A stretch of 64,000 nucleotides of DNA from assembly GCA_025964775.1 (NCBI GenBank), contig JAOPYE010000038.1, positions 1-64,000 on the forward strand. Reading direction: 5' to 3'. Below, one piece after another: positions 32,766-41,226 of the stretch. How positions within the stretch are numbered: the first letter of the stretch is position 1; every line of letters begins with the position of its first letter. The stretch is from Marmoricola sp. (GTDB taxonomy: Bacteria > Actinomycetota > Actinomycetes > Propionibacteriales > Nocardioidaceae). Below the pieces are notes generated by a model, which saw nothing but the letters and a program-made list of their open reading frames with translations, did no database searches and had not been told where the DNA came from. Position numbers and translations under genes: made by a program.

Positions 32766-32825
32766 CCTCGTGTCCTCTCAGATAGCTGACATCAGACCAA
32801 TGGGTCACCTGCGACACTACTCCGC

Positions 32826-33161
32826 GTGGAACGGAGCCGGCGGTGGGGTCTCGCCGTGGTTCGTGGCGACTCGATGCGGCCGACGCTGCGGCCCGGCGAC
32901 CGCCTGCTGATCGCGTACGGCGCCGGGGTCGAACCGGGCTGCCTGGTGATGGCGCGCTTCGTCGACGGGACGCTGGCGGTCAAGCGGGTGGGTCATGCCG
33001 CGACCACCGGCAGCGGCGGGCCCGGCTGGTTCCTGACCAGCGACAACCCCGAACAGGGGATCGACTCGCGGCACCGCGGCCCGGTCCCTGCCGATGCGGT
33101 GCTGGGTGTGGTCCGTGCCCGGCTGTGGTCGCGGCCCCGCCGGTTCGGCGCCGGTGTCTGA
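32826..33161 (+). CDS. sodX: Ni-SOD maturation protease SodX (S26-like)
   Basis: 111 residues of the signal-peptidase (S24/S26) fold, with no membrane helix. The catalytic serine is Ser16 in VVRGDSMRPTLRPGD and the lysine Lys53 in LAVKRVGH, the dyad of the family. SodX removes the Ni-SOD propeptide to expose the N-terminal histidine. The divergent arrangement with sodN supports the assignment. GTG 32826 is the only suitable start; no Shine-Dalgarno sequence. Confidence 0.9.
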   Translation: MERSRRWGLAVVRGDSMRPTLRPGDRLLIAYGAGVEPGCLVMARFVDGTLAVKRVGHAATTGSGGPGWFLTSDNPEQGIDSRHRGPVPADAVLGVVRARLWSRPRRFGAGV

Positions 33162-33340
33162 TCGGCCACATTCGGCGGCGGGCCTGCTGTCGGCTCCTGT
33201 CCTGTGAGACGATGGTCGCGGGTGATCCCCCGATTCTTGGCACGACTTCCAGGCAACTCCGCGGACTCAATCAAGGCCCGTGTCGAGCAGCCTCAGCACT
33301 TCGCAGCTCACTTCCCCGATGTCATGAGAGAGCCACCGTC

Positions 33341-34552
33341 ATGGTCGCATTCGACCCCATGCCCGATCTCGACCCAGCCCCGGCTGACGTCGACCGCCTG
33401 CACGACCCCGTCTTCGCGCTGCACGTCGGCGGCAAGATGGAGATCGCCTCGACCGTCGCACTGAACGGCCCCGACGAGCTCTCGCTGGCCTACACGCCCG
33501 GCGTGGCCAAGGTCTGCGAGGCGATCGCCGCGGACCCGGGCCTGTACGGCGACTACACATGGACGGCCAACACCGTCGCGGTCGTGACCGACGGCACCGC
33601 CGTCCTCGGACTGGGTGACATCGGCCCACGCGCTGCCATGCCCGTGATGGAGGGCAAGGCCGTGCTGTTCAAGCAGTTCGGCGGGATCGATGCGATCCCG
33701 ATCTGCCTGGACACCACCGATGTCGACGAGATCGTCGAGACCGTCGTCCGGCTCGCACCGAGCTTCGGCGGGATCAACCTCGAGGACATCTCGGCACCGC
33801 GCTGCTTCGAGGTCGAGGAACGGCTCAAGCAGCGCCTCGACATCCCGGTCTTCCACGACGACCAGCACGGCACCGCGGTCGTCGTCCTCGCCGCGCTGGA
33901 GAACGCGATCAAGCTGACCGGCAAGTACCACGACACGATCCGGGTGGTCGTCTCGGGCGCAGGTGCTGCCGGTGTCGCCGTGACCCGGATCCTGCTCGCC
34001 GCCGGCATCCGCGACATCGCGGTGCTCGACCGTGCCGGAGTGCTGCACCGCGACCGCAGTGACCTCAACCCGAGCAAGCGGGCACTCGCCGCTGACACCG
34101 CCGACACCACCGGTCGCTGGGGTTCGCTGGCCGCCGTGATGGACGGAGCGGACTGCTACATCGGGCTGTCCGGTGGCACCGTGCCCGAGGAGGTCGTCGC
34201 ATCGATGGCCGCCGAGCCGATCATCTTCGGCCTGGCCAACCCGACCCCGGAGGTGCACCCGGACATCGCGCACAAGTACGCACGCATCGTCGCCACCGGC
34301 CGCTCGGACTTCCCGAACCAGATCAACAACGTGCTCGCGTTCCCGGGCATCTTCCGCGGCGCCTTCGATGCGCGTGCCACCGCGATCACCGAGGGCATGA
34401 AGCTGGCCGCGGCCCAGTCGCTGGCCGCCATCGTCGGTGACGACCTGCGTGAGGACTACATCATCCCGTCGCCCTTCGACCCGCGCGTCGGGCCGTCGGT
34501 GGCGAGCGCGGTGGCCGAGGCCGCAAGGCGGGACGGCGTGGCGCGTCGATAG
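33341..34552 (+). CDS. NAD(P)-dependent malic enzyme
   Basis: 403 residues. It converts malate to pyruvate and CO2. The N-terminal domain carries SLAYTPGVAKVCEAIA with the catalytic Tyr and FKQFGGIDAIPICLD; LEDISAPRCFEVEERLKQRLDIPVFHDDQHGTAVVVLAAL binds metal and malate; the nucleotide site is VVVSGAGAAGVAV. Length fits the short bacterial class, without an ACT or phosphotransacetylase domain. ATG 33341 was chosen because the reading frame upstream has no homology. The 179-base gap before it holds nothing I can name. Confidence 0.92.
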   Translation: MVAFDPMPDLDPAPADVDRLHDPVFALHVGGKMEIASTVALNGPDELSLAYTPGVAKVCEAIAADPGLYGDYTWTANTVAVVTDGTAVLGLGDIGPRAAMPVMEGKAVLFKQFGGIDAIPICLDTTDVDEIVETVVRLAPSFGGINLEDISAPRCFEVEERLKQRLDIPVFHDDQHGTAVVVLAALENAIKLTGKYHDTIRVVVSGAGAAGVAVTRILLAAGIRDIAVLDRAGVLHRDRSDLNPSKRALAADTADTTGRWGSLAAVMDGADCYIGLSGGTVPEEVVASMAAEPIIFGLANPTPEVHPDIAHKYARIVATGRSDFPNQINNVLAFPGIFRGAFDARATAITEGMKLAAAQSLAAIVGDDLREDYIIPSPFDPRVGPSVASAVAEAARRDGVARR

Positions 34553-34555
34553 GGT
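34550..34555 (+). promoter_or_regulatory. -10 box TAGGGT, leaderless MDR gene
   Basis: TAGGGT overlaps the malic enzyme stop codon and ends six bases before ATG 34562. Confidence 0.55.
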
Positions 34556-34561
34556 CGTGGG

Positions 34562-35530
34562 ATGTTCGCCGTCTACGCCGAGAAGTTCTCCTCCGACGAC
34601 CCCCTGTCCGGCCTGGTGGTCGGCGAGCGTCCCGACCCGGTCGTGCCGGAGGGGTGGGCGAAGGTCACCGTCAAGGCGGCGTCGCTGAACCACCACGATC
34701 TGTGGTCCCTGCGCGGGGTCGGCCTGCGCGAGGAGGCGCTGCCGATGATCCTGGGCTGTGATGCCGCCGGGTACGACGAGGACGGCAACGAGGTGGTCGT
34801 GCACGCGATCGTCAACGACCCGTCCTGGTCCGGGGAGGAGACGCTGGACCCGAAGCGTTCGATCCTGTCCGAGCGCCACCAGGGCACGTTCGCCGAGTCG
34901 GTGATCGTGCCGCGGGCCAACCTGATCCCCAAGCCCGCGTCGCTGTCCTTCGCCGAGGCGGCCTGCCTGCCGACCGCCTGGCTGACGGCGTACCGGATGC
35001 TGTTCACCCAGGGCGGTCTGAAGGCCGGCGACACGGTCCTGGTCCAGGGTGCCGGTGGGGGAGTCGCGACCGCGCTGATCATCCTGGCCCGCGCCGCCGG
35101 TCTCAAGGTCCTGGCGACCAGCCGTGACGACACCAAGCGGGCCCGCGCGCTCGAGATCGGCGCGCACGAGGTCTTCGAGTCCGGGGCGCGTCTGCCGGTC
35201 AAGGTCGATGCCGTGATGGAGACCGTCGGAAGGGCGACCTGGTCGCACTCGATCCGGGCCCTGCGTCCCGGCGGCGCGATCGTGATCTCCGGAACGACGT
35301 CGGGACCGAACGTGGACGATGCCGAGCTGACGCGCATCTTCTTCCTGCAGCTGCGGGTGATCGGTTCGACGATGGGCAGCTCGACCGAGCTCGCGAGCCT
35401 GATGAACATGCTCGATGCCACGGGTGCGCGGCCGCTGATCGACTCCGAGATCGCCATGGACGACGCCCGCGACGGATTCGCCGCGATGGCCGGTGGCGAC
35501 GTGTTCGGCAAGATCGTCCTGACGCGCTGA
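34562..35530 (+). CDS. Quinone-reductase-like MDR alcohol dehydrogenase
   Basis: 322 residues of the zinc-independent medium-chain dehydrogenase group. The GroES-like domain (AASLNHHDLWSLRG) is followed by a Rossmann domain with VLVQGAGGGVATALIILARAAGLKVLATS. The four structural-zinc cysteines of true alcohol dehydrogenases are absent. It probably reduces a quinone or enoyl compound with NADPH. An SDR gene follows after 14 bases and may be co-transcribed. Confidence 0.87.
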   Translation: MFAVYAEKFSSDDPLSGLVVGERPDPVVPEGWAKVTVKAASLNHHDLWSLRGVGLREEALPMILGCDAAGYDEDGNEVVVHAIVNDPSWSGEETLDPKRSILSERHQGTFAESVIVPRANLIPKPASLSFAEAACLPTAWLTAYRMLFTQGGLKAGDTVLVQGAGGGVATALIILARAAGLKVLATSRDDTKRARALEIGAHEVFESGARLPVKVDAVMETVGRATWSHSIRALRPGGAIVISGTTSGPNVDDAELTRIFFLQLRVIGSTMGSSTELASLMNMLDATGARPLIDSEIAMDDARDGFAAMAGGDVFGKIVLTR

Positions 35531-35544
35531 GATGGCCCGCTGAC

Positions 35545-36177
35545 ATGGCGCTGCACGTCGTCACCGGTGCTGGCTCGGGGATCGGAGCCGACCTGGCCGA
35601 CCGTCTCGAGGCGCGCGGTGACCGGGTCATCCGGCTGACCCGGGCCGTGGTGGACCTGGCCGACGCCGAGGCGGTACGGCGCTGGGCCGCCGTGCTCGAC
35701 GAACCCCGACTCGATTCGCTCTGCCATGTCGCCGGGACGGTCGAGCTGGGCCGCGTGGCCGATCTCGACCTGGCGGCGTGGCAGCGGCAGCTCGACGTGA
35801 ACCTCACCGCGCCCGCCGTCCTGACCGCCGCACTGCTGCCTGCTCTGCGCAGGGCTGCGGGCACCGTCGTCTTCGTGAATTCCTCCGCGGGCCTGGTGGC
35901 GAACGCGGACTGGGCCGGGTACGCCGCCTCGAAGTTCGGCCTCCGCGCACTGGCCGACGCGCTGCGCGCCGAAGAGGCCGAGCACGACGTGCGGGTGACG
36001 ACGGTCTTCCCCAGCCGGACGGCGACGCCGATGCAGGAGAAGGTGCACGAGCAGGAGGGCCGGACCTACGACGCGAGCCGCTGGATCCGCCCCGGAACGG
36101 TCACCGACGCGATCCTGCACGTGCTCGACCTGCCCGCGGACGCCACGATCCCGGAGATCGTGGTCCGTCCGCGTTAA
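35545..36177 (+). CDS. Short-chain dehydrogenase/reductase
   Basis: 210 residues, a minimal SDR. Cofactor motif TGAGSGIGADLADRL, structural HVAGTVELG (in place of NNAG), catalytic Ser in FVNSSAGLV and YAASKFGLRAL with Tyr and Lys. Substrate unknown. It follows the MDR gene by 14 bases on the same strand, so a two-gene unit is likely. Confidence 0.87.
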   Translation: MALHVVTGAGSGIGADLADRLEARGDRVIRLTRAVVDLADAEAVRRWAAVLDEPRLDSLCHVAGTVELGRVADLDLAAWQRQLDVNLTAPAVLTAALLPALRRAAGTVVFVNSSAGLVANADWAGYAASKFGLRALADALRAEEAEHDVRVTTVFPSRTATPMQEKVHEQEGRTYDASRWIRPGTVTDAILHVLDLPADATIPEIVVRPR

Positions 36178-36307
36178 CGCGGATTTAATGCATTTCAGGA
36201 ATGTCGGCGCCCTCGCCTAGCGTTCTTGTTGCGCCGCCGGTGTCGGATCAGCCCTCGCCCGTTCGTCGTAGTGGTGACAGAGCCCGCAACTTTCGAAGGA
36301 CCTTCCC

Positions 36308-37837
36308 ATGTCACATGGCATCTCGGCCCCGGCAGCCAGGACCAGCAGCGGCGACATCGCCGTCCTGCGCTGGTTGGTCGGCGCGACCTTCATCGTGATC
36401 CTCAACGAGACCATCATGGTCAACGCACTTCCCAGGCTCCAGGTCGAGTTCGGCGTGACCGAGCGGGCCTCCCAGTGGCTGACCACCGCGTTCCTGCTGA
36501 CCATGGCGGTGGTCATCCCGATCACGGGCTGGTTCCTGCAGCGGGTCACGACGAGGCAGGCCTTCGGCCTGTCGATGACCGTGTTCTGCACCGGGACCCT
36601 GCTCGCGGCCCTGGCGCCGTCCTCGATGTTCTGGGTGCTGATCGTCGCTCGCGTGATCCAGGCGTCAGGCACCGCGGTGATGATGCCGCTGCTGATGACC
36701 ACCCTGATGTCCGTCGTCCCGGAGAGCGACCGCGGCCGAGTGATGGGCAACGTGACGCTCGCGATGTCGGTGGCTCCGGCGATGGGCCCCGCAGTTTCCG
36801 GTGTGATCCTGGAGTACCTGTCGTGGCGCTGGATGTTCGGTCTGGTGCTGCCGGTGGCGGCCCTGATCGGGCTGGCAGGCATGGCCCGTCTGAAGAACGT
36901 CGGTGAGCCCACGGCCGGCTCGATCGACGTGCTGAGCGTGATCGCTTCCGCCCTCGGGTTCGGCAGCCTCGTCTACGGACTGAGCCTGATCGGTGGCAAG
37001 GACCAGCCCGTTCCGCCGGGACTCCTGATCCCGGCCGGACTGGTCGTCGTCGGGCTGTTCGTCCTCCGACAGGTTCACCTGCAGCGCAACGGGTCGCCGC
37101 TGCTCGATCTGCGCACCCTCCAGCACCGCACGTTCACGCTGTCACTTGCCCTGATGGTCGTCGCGTTCATGGGCTTCCTGGGCTCGTTGGTCCTGCTCCC
37201 GTTCTACCTGCAGAACGCGCGCGACCTGAGCGTGCTGAAGACCGGCCTGCTGATGATGCCGGGCGGCCTGGCGATGGGACTGCTCGGTCCCCAGGTCGGC
37301 AAGGTGTTCGACCGGGTCGGCGGTCGTCCCCTGGTGATCCCGGGCGCTGCCGCCATTCTCGTCGGTCTCGCGCTGTTCACCCAGGTCGGGCTGGACACTC
37401 CGTACTGGCAGATCGTGGCCACCCACGTCCTGATGATGATCGGTCTGGCCTGCGTGTTCACCCCGGTCTTCACCCTCGGACTGGGAGCCGTTCCGCCGAA
37501 CCTCTACTCGCACGCGAGCTCCCTGCTGGGCGCGCTCCAGCAGGTCGCGGGCGCCATCGGTAGTGCGATCTCCCTGACGATCCTGGCTTCCTACTCGGCC
37601 GGCATCGCCGCGACGAGCGTGCACTTCAAGCCTGCGTTGATCGACGGGCTCGACCGGGCATTCACGGTGAGTGCGGGTCTGGCGGTGTTCGTCCTGGCCC
37701 TGGCGATCGTCCTGCCGGGCCGGCTGCCAGCCGGCCCGCGCGGCGGCCATGGCGACCCGGGCGAGATGCTCGAGGGACCGATGGGTGTGATCGAGGACGA
37801 CCTCGACGAGCTCGGGGACCCGCTGCCCGCGCACTGA
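36308..37837 (+). CDS. MFS drug exporter, DHA2 (14-helix) family
   Basis: 509 residues with 14 predicted membrane segments. The motif C region reads MSVAPAMGPAVSGVILEYLSWRWMF, characteristic of antiporters; the start is FIVILNETIMVNALPRLQVEF as in EmrB/QacA proteins. The C-terminal tail is acidic (MLEGPMGVIEDDLDELGDPLPAH). It should export drugs or lipids using the proton gradient. GAAGGACC precedes ATG 36308. It ends back to back with the TetR gene, with no intergenic base. Confidence 0.9.
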   Translation: MSHGISAPAARTSSGDIAVLRWLVGATFIVILNETIMVNALPRLQVEFGVTERASQWLTTAFLLTMAVVIPITGWFLQRVTTRQAFGLSMTVFCTGTLLAALAPSSMFWVLIVARVIQASGTAVMMPLLMTTLMSVVPESDRGRVMGNVTLAMSVAPAMGPAVSGVILEYLSWRWMFGLVLPVAALIGLAGMARLKNVGEPTAGSIDVLSVIASALGFGSLVYGLSLIGGKDQPVPPGLLIPAGLVVVGLFVLRQVHLQRNGSPLLDLRTLQHRTFTLSLALMVVAFMGFLGSLVLLPFYLQNARDLSVLKTGLLMMPGGLAMGLLGPQVGKVFDRVGGRPLVIPGAAAILVGLALFTQVGLDTPYWQIVATHVLMMIGLACVFTPVFTLGLGAVPPNLYSHASSLLGALQQVAGAIGSAISLTILASYSAGIAATSVHFKPALIDGLDRAFTVSAGLAVFVLALAIVLPGRLPAGPRGGHGDPGEMLEGPMGVIEDDLDELGDPLPAH

Positions 37838-38479
37838 TCAGGTCTGCTCGCGCGACTTCCAGTTCAGCGCGCCGACGATCATCATCATGAGCTGGCTCCG
37901 GGCCCGGTGCCTGATCTCGGGCAGGTCCCGGGCCTCGGCGTGCAGGATCGACTCCGAGGTCGTGATCATGGCGCCGACGATCAGGTTCGACAGGATCTGC
38001 AGGTCGGCGCTCGACCAGTGGTCCATGGGCAGCCGTGCCAGGTCGAGGCTGAGTTCCCGCTCGAACAGCTCGAACTGACGGCGTACCGCGTCGCGTACGA
38101 CGGCCGACCCGCCGGACTGCTCGCGGGCGATGAACCCGAAATGGGCACGGTCAGCCCGGACGTGCTCGACCAGGACGTCGACCGAGCGATCGACGATCTG
38201 GCCCAATGAGGGGCTGCCCTGGCGGACGTCGCGGATCATGGCCCGCAACGAGCTGAAGGACTCCTCGACCAGCGCCAGTCCGAGCTGGTCGATCGAGTCG
38301 AAGTGCCGGTAGAACGCGGTCGGGACGATGCCGACCTCCTTGGCGACCTGGCGCAGCGAGAGCCCCGCCAGACCGGTGTCCTCGGTCAGCCCGAGCGCGG
38401 CATCGAGGATCGCGCGGCGGGTGCGCTCCTTCTTGTCGCTGCGGCTCTCCACAACAGGAGGGGTCGGCTGGCTCGTCAC
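37838..38479 (-). CDS. TetR-family repressor, FabR/DesT-like
   Basis: 213 residues. The DNA-binding domain is TRRAILDAALGLTEDTGLAGLSLRQVAKEVGIVPTAFYRHFDSIDQLGLALVEE (about 20-75), close in pattern to FabR and DesT, which sense unsaturated acyl-CoA. The C-terminal two thirds is the ligand domain. It is transcribed divergently from a reductase/desaturase operon, the same layout as desT-desCB of Pseudomonas. A 26-base palindrome lies in the shared region. TACCCT lies seven bases before GTG 38479. Confidence 0.85.
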   Translation of the reverse strand: MTSQPTPPVVESRSDKKERTRRAILDAALGLTEDTGLAGLSLRQVAKEVGIVPTAFYRHFDSIDQLGLALVEESFSSLRAMIRDVRQGSPSLGQIVDRSVDVLVEHVRADRAHFGFIAREQSGGSAVVRDAVRRQFELFERELSLDLARLPMDHWSSADLQILSNLIVGAMITTSESILHAEARDLPEIRHRARSQLMMMIVGALNWKSREQT

Positions 38480-38560
38480 GGGGCACAGGGTATCCGGGAT
38501 GCCAGGAACAGAGATCAGTACACGTGTGTGCACCGTGTTCGGCGTCACGTCCCTGCGTGC

Positions 38561-38590
38561 TTGACCCGGGCTTGCCGTCGAAGTCATAGT
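38561..38590 (+). promoter_or_regulatory. Promoter of the reductase/desaturase operon
   Basis: -35 TTGACC (38561-38566), 18-base spacer, -10 CATAGT (38585-38590). The predicted start, near 38597, falls inside the palindromic operator. Confidence 0.5.
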
Positions 38591-38615
38591 TTCAGTGTAC
38601 GCACGTTCACTGAAA
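38590..38615. promoter_or_regulatory. TetR (FabR/DesT-like) operator
   Basis: 26-base palindrome with 22 matching positions. Outer arms TTTCAGTG and CACTGAAA; the core AGTGTAC-N4-GTTCACT follows the pattern of FabR and DesT sites. It sits over the predicted transcription start and just before the ribosome binding site AAAGGAGG. Confidence 0.75.
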
Positions 38616-38626
38616 GGAGGCCACTC

Positions 38627-39727
38627 ATGACCCTCACCACGAAGCTCCTCGGCTCGAAGGCCGTTGCCGCGTTGACTGCACCTCACGGTGTGGACCGCTA
38701 CCTGGAGATGTTCAATCCGATGTGGGCCGCCACCGAGGTTCGAGCCCGCGTCGTCGACATCCACCGCGAGAACCCGGGCGCCGAAGGCTCTGCCCCGGTC
38801 GCGACCCTGACGTTGCAGCCGACCAGCACGTGGCGCGGCCACCGGGCCGGCCAGTACGTCCAGGTCGGCGTCGAGCTGCCCGGTTCGGCTCGTCGTCTGA
38901 CCCGGTGCTTCTCGATCTCCTCGGCGGCTTCGCTGCCAGGCGAGCGGTTCACGCTCACCATCCGGGCCAACGACGAAGGCCAGGTGAGCACGTTCCTGGT
39001 CAACTCCGCGCAGGTCGGCCAGATGCTGCACCTGAGCCAGGCCGACGGCAAATTCACGATCCACGAGAGTGCCGCCACGCCGACCAACAACCACCTGGTG
39101 ATGATCTCCGGCGGTTCGGGCATCACCCCGGTGATGGCCCAGATCCGCACCTTGCTGCGCGACGGGTACGACGGTCGGGCGAACCGCAAGGTCACCTTCA
39201 TCCACTACGCACGCAGCGAGGCGGACCAGATCTTCGCCGACGAGCTGGCCGAGATCGCCGCCGGTGACAACCACGTCGACGTGCACCTGCGCTACGGCGA
39301 CGCGACGTTCAGCGAGTTCGAGCTGCGCCGGCTGGTGCCCGACTTCAAGAACACCGACACCTGGGCCTGCGGGCCGGGCGGCCTGATCGAGCTGGTCAGG
39401 GACGCCTTCGGTGAGGAGAACCCGCGCCTGCGGGTCGAGTTCTTCAAGCCGCCCACGGTGAGCACGGGATCCGCCACCGGCGCCGTCTCGTTCGTCAAGG
39501 CCGGCGCGACGGCTGAGAACACCGGAGCCACGCTGCTCGAACAGGCCGAGGCGCTGGGCCTCACGCCAGAGTTCGGCTGCCGGATGGGCATCTGCTTCTC
39601 CTGCGTCAAGACCAAGACCGACGGCACTGTTCGCAACGTCCTGACGGGCGAGGAGTCCTCCCTGCCCGATGAAGAAATCCGAATCTGCGTGAGCTCGCCC
39701 GTGGGCGACTGCTCCGTGGACCTCTGA
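38627..39727 (+). CDS. Desaturase electron-transfer reductase (ferredoxin reductase-like)
   Basis: 366 residues. A ferredoxin-NADP reductase-type flavin domain (RAGQYVQVGVEL, RCFSISSA), an NAD(P) domain (MISGGSGITPVMAQIRTLL) and a C-terminal plant-type [2Fe-2S] ferredoxin domain (EFGCRMGICFSC, then SSPVGDC). This is the layout of mycobacterial Rv3230c, the electron donor of the DesA3 stearoyl-CoA desaturase. AAAGGAGG lies six bases before ATG 38627. The desaturase starts 11 bases after its stop. Confidence 0.93.
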   Translation: MTLTTKLLGSKAVAALTAPHGVDRYLEMFNPMWAATEVRARVVDIHRENPGAEGSAPVATLTLQPTSTWRGHRAGQYVQVGVELPGSARRLTRCFSISSAASLPGERFTLTIRANDEGQVSTFLVNSAQVGQMLHLSQADGKFTIHESAATPTNNHLVMISGGSGITPVMAQIRTLLRDGYDGRANRKVTFIHYARSEADQIFADELAEIAAGDNHVDVHLRYGDATFSEFELRRLVPDFKNTDTWACGPGGLIELVRDAFGEENPRLRVEFFKPPTVSTGSATGAVSFVKAGATAENTGATLLEQAEALGLTPEFGCRMGICFSCVKTKTDGTVRNVLTGEESSLPDEEIRICVSSPVGDCSVDL

Positions 39728-39738
39728 AAGGAACCGGC

Positions 39739-40914
39739 ATGACCATCACCGACATCAAGCCCCGGAACACGAAGCCGGCCACCAAGAAGCGCGCGACCGT
39801 CCGCGCCTCGGACCCGAAGAACCCGAACCTGACCCCCGAGCAGCTCGACGCGTTCGGCGACGAGCTGGACGACCTGCGCCAGCGGGTGCTCGGCAAGCTC
39901 GGCAAGGAGGACGCCGACTACATCCGGATGATCGTCAAGCGCCAGCAGCAGTTCGAGATCGCCGGCCGCGCGCTGTTCTACCTACCGCCTGCCTGGCCCC
40001 TGGCCGTCGCCGCGCTCAGCGTCTCGAAGATTCTCGAGAACATGGAGATCGGCCACAACGTCATGCACGGCCAGTACGACTGGATGGGCGACCCGAAGCT
40101 GAACTCGCGGATCTACGACTGGGACACGATGGCCCCGGGCGAGAACTGGAGGTACGGGCACAACTACATCCACCACACGTACACCAACATCCTCGGCAAG
40201 GACCGCGACATCGGCTACGGCATCCTGCGGATGGACGAGGACCAGAAGTGGCGCCCGTACTACCTGGGCAACCCGATCTACGCCCTGCTCCTGATGCTCC
40301 TGTTCGAAGAGGGAGTGGCGGTGCACGACCTCGAGGTGGACCGGATCATGGCCGGCGAGCGCACCTGGGAGGAGACCAAGAAGGTCGGCAAGCCCATCCT
40401 CAGGAAGGTCGGCAAGCAGACCCTCAAGGACTACGTGCTGTTCCCGCTGCTGACCGGGCCGTTCTTCCTCTCCACCCTGGCCGGCAACGCCGTGGCCAAC
40501 GTGGTCCGCAACATCTGGACCTTCAACATCATCTTCTGCGGCCACTTCCCGGCGGGCGTCGCCACGTTCACCGAGGAGGAGTGCGAGAACGAGTCGCGCG
40601 GCCACTGGTACTACCGCCAGCTGCTCGGTTCGGCGAACATCACCGGCGGCAAGCTGTTCCACATCATGTCGGGCAACCTGTCCCACCAGATCGAGCACCA
40701 CCTGTTCCCGGACATCCCGGCCCGCCGTTACCCCGAGCTCTCGGTGGAGGTGCAGGCGCTGTGCGAGAAGTACGGCATCGAGTACAACACCGGCGGCCTG
40801 ACCCACCAGCTGTGGACCGTCGCGAAGAAGATCGTCCGGCTGTCTTTCCCCACCGGCACGGCGAAGCCGCAGCCGGCTCCGGTCGCCACCTCTGACGAGA
40901 CCCTGGCGGCCTGA
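39739..40914 (+). CDS. Membrane acyl-CoA desaturase (DesA3-like)
   Basis: 391 residues. Three histidine boxes bind the di-iron centre: HNVMH (106-110), HNYIHH (141-146) and HQIEHH (316-321). Hydrophobic stretches at about 77-95, 180-192 and 236-270 form the membrane part. It should introduce a delta-9 double bond into stearoyl-CoA or similar, fed by the reductase upstream. The pair and its TetR regulator correspond to DesA3/Rv3230c of mycobacteria and desB/desC of Pseudomonas. GAAAGGAA precedes ATG 39739. Confidence 0.93.
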   Translation: MTITDIKPRNTKPATKKRATVRASDPKNPNLTPEQLDAFGDELDDLRQRVLGKLGKEDADYIRMIVKRQQQFEIAGRALFYLPPAWPLAVAALSVSKILENMEIGHNVMHGQYDWMGDPKLNSRIYDWDTMAPGENWRYGHNYIHHTYTNILGKDRDIGYGILRMDEDQKWRPYYLGNPIYALLLMLLFEEGVAVHDLEVDRIMAGERTWEETKKVGKPILRKVGKQTLKDYVLFPLLTGPFFLSTLAGNAVANVVRNIWTFNIIFCGHFPAGVATFTEEECENESRGHWYYRQLLGSANITGGKLFHIMSGNLSHQIEHHLFPDIPARRYPELSVEVQALCEKYGIEYNTGGLTHQLWTVAKKIVRLSFPTGTAKPQPAPVATSDETLAA

Positions 40915-40962
40915 GAGACGCCTCACGTTGCCCCGATGCCGTCCTGGACCGAGACTGGAGCC

Positions 40963-41184
40963 ATGAAGGATCACATCAGCAAGTCGGAGATTCGCAAGGA
41001 CGCGATCCAGGACGGTGTCGAGGCAACCACCCACGCCGTGGGTGCGGCCACCAACATCGTGATCGGTGCCGTCACCGACATCGCCAAGACGGTCGGCGGC
41101 CTGGCCACGGACCTGTTCGAGATCCGCGAGGCGACCAAGCGCGCGTCCGCCGACGGCCCTGGTGAGGCAGACGAATCCCTCTGA
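40963..41184 (+). CDS. Small helical protein downstream of desaturase
   Basis: 73 residues, starting MKDHISKSEIRKDAIQDG. A central stretch ATTHAVGAATNIVIGAVTDIAKTVGGLATDLFEI looks amphipathic with Ala/Gly/Thr spacing, suggesting membrane surface association. No family recognised. It is 48 bases after the desaturase and may be co-regulated. GGAG precedes ATG 40963; an in-frame ATG at 40936 has no ribosome binding site. A hairpin repeat follows directly. Confidence 0.5.
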   Translation: MKDHISKSEIRKDAIQDGVEATTHAVGAATNIVIGAVTDIAKTVGGLATDLFEIREATKRASADGPGEADESL

Positions 41185-41187
41185 TAC

Positions 41188-41225
41188 CGGTGGTTGAGGA
41201 GGTCGGCAGCGACCGTCTCGAAACC
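41188..41225 (+). repeat. Hairpin repeat, copy 3
   Basis: Constant arms CGGTGGTTGAGGAG and CGTCTCGAAACC around stem GTCG, loop GCAG, stem CGAC. It fills the gap between convergent genes. Confidence 0.8.
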
Positions 41226-41226
41226 C

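Noticed and set aside
32843..33340. In-frame extension of malic enzyme upstream of ATG 33341
   Set aside because: It runs through sodX in another frame and carries no ACT-like pattern. The conserved enzyme starts just after ATG 33341.
33308..35248. 646-codon minus-strand frame opposite malic enzyme and MDR genes
   Set aside because: It spans two clearly real plus-strand genes and shows no domain.
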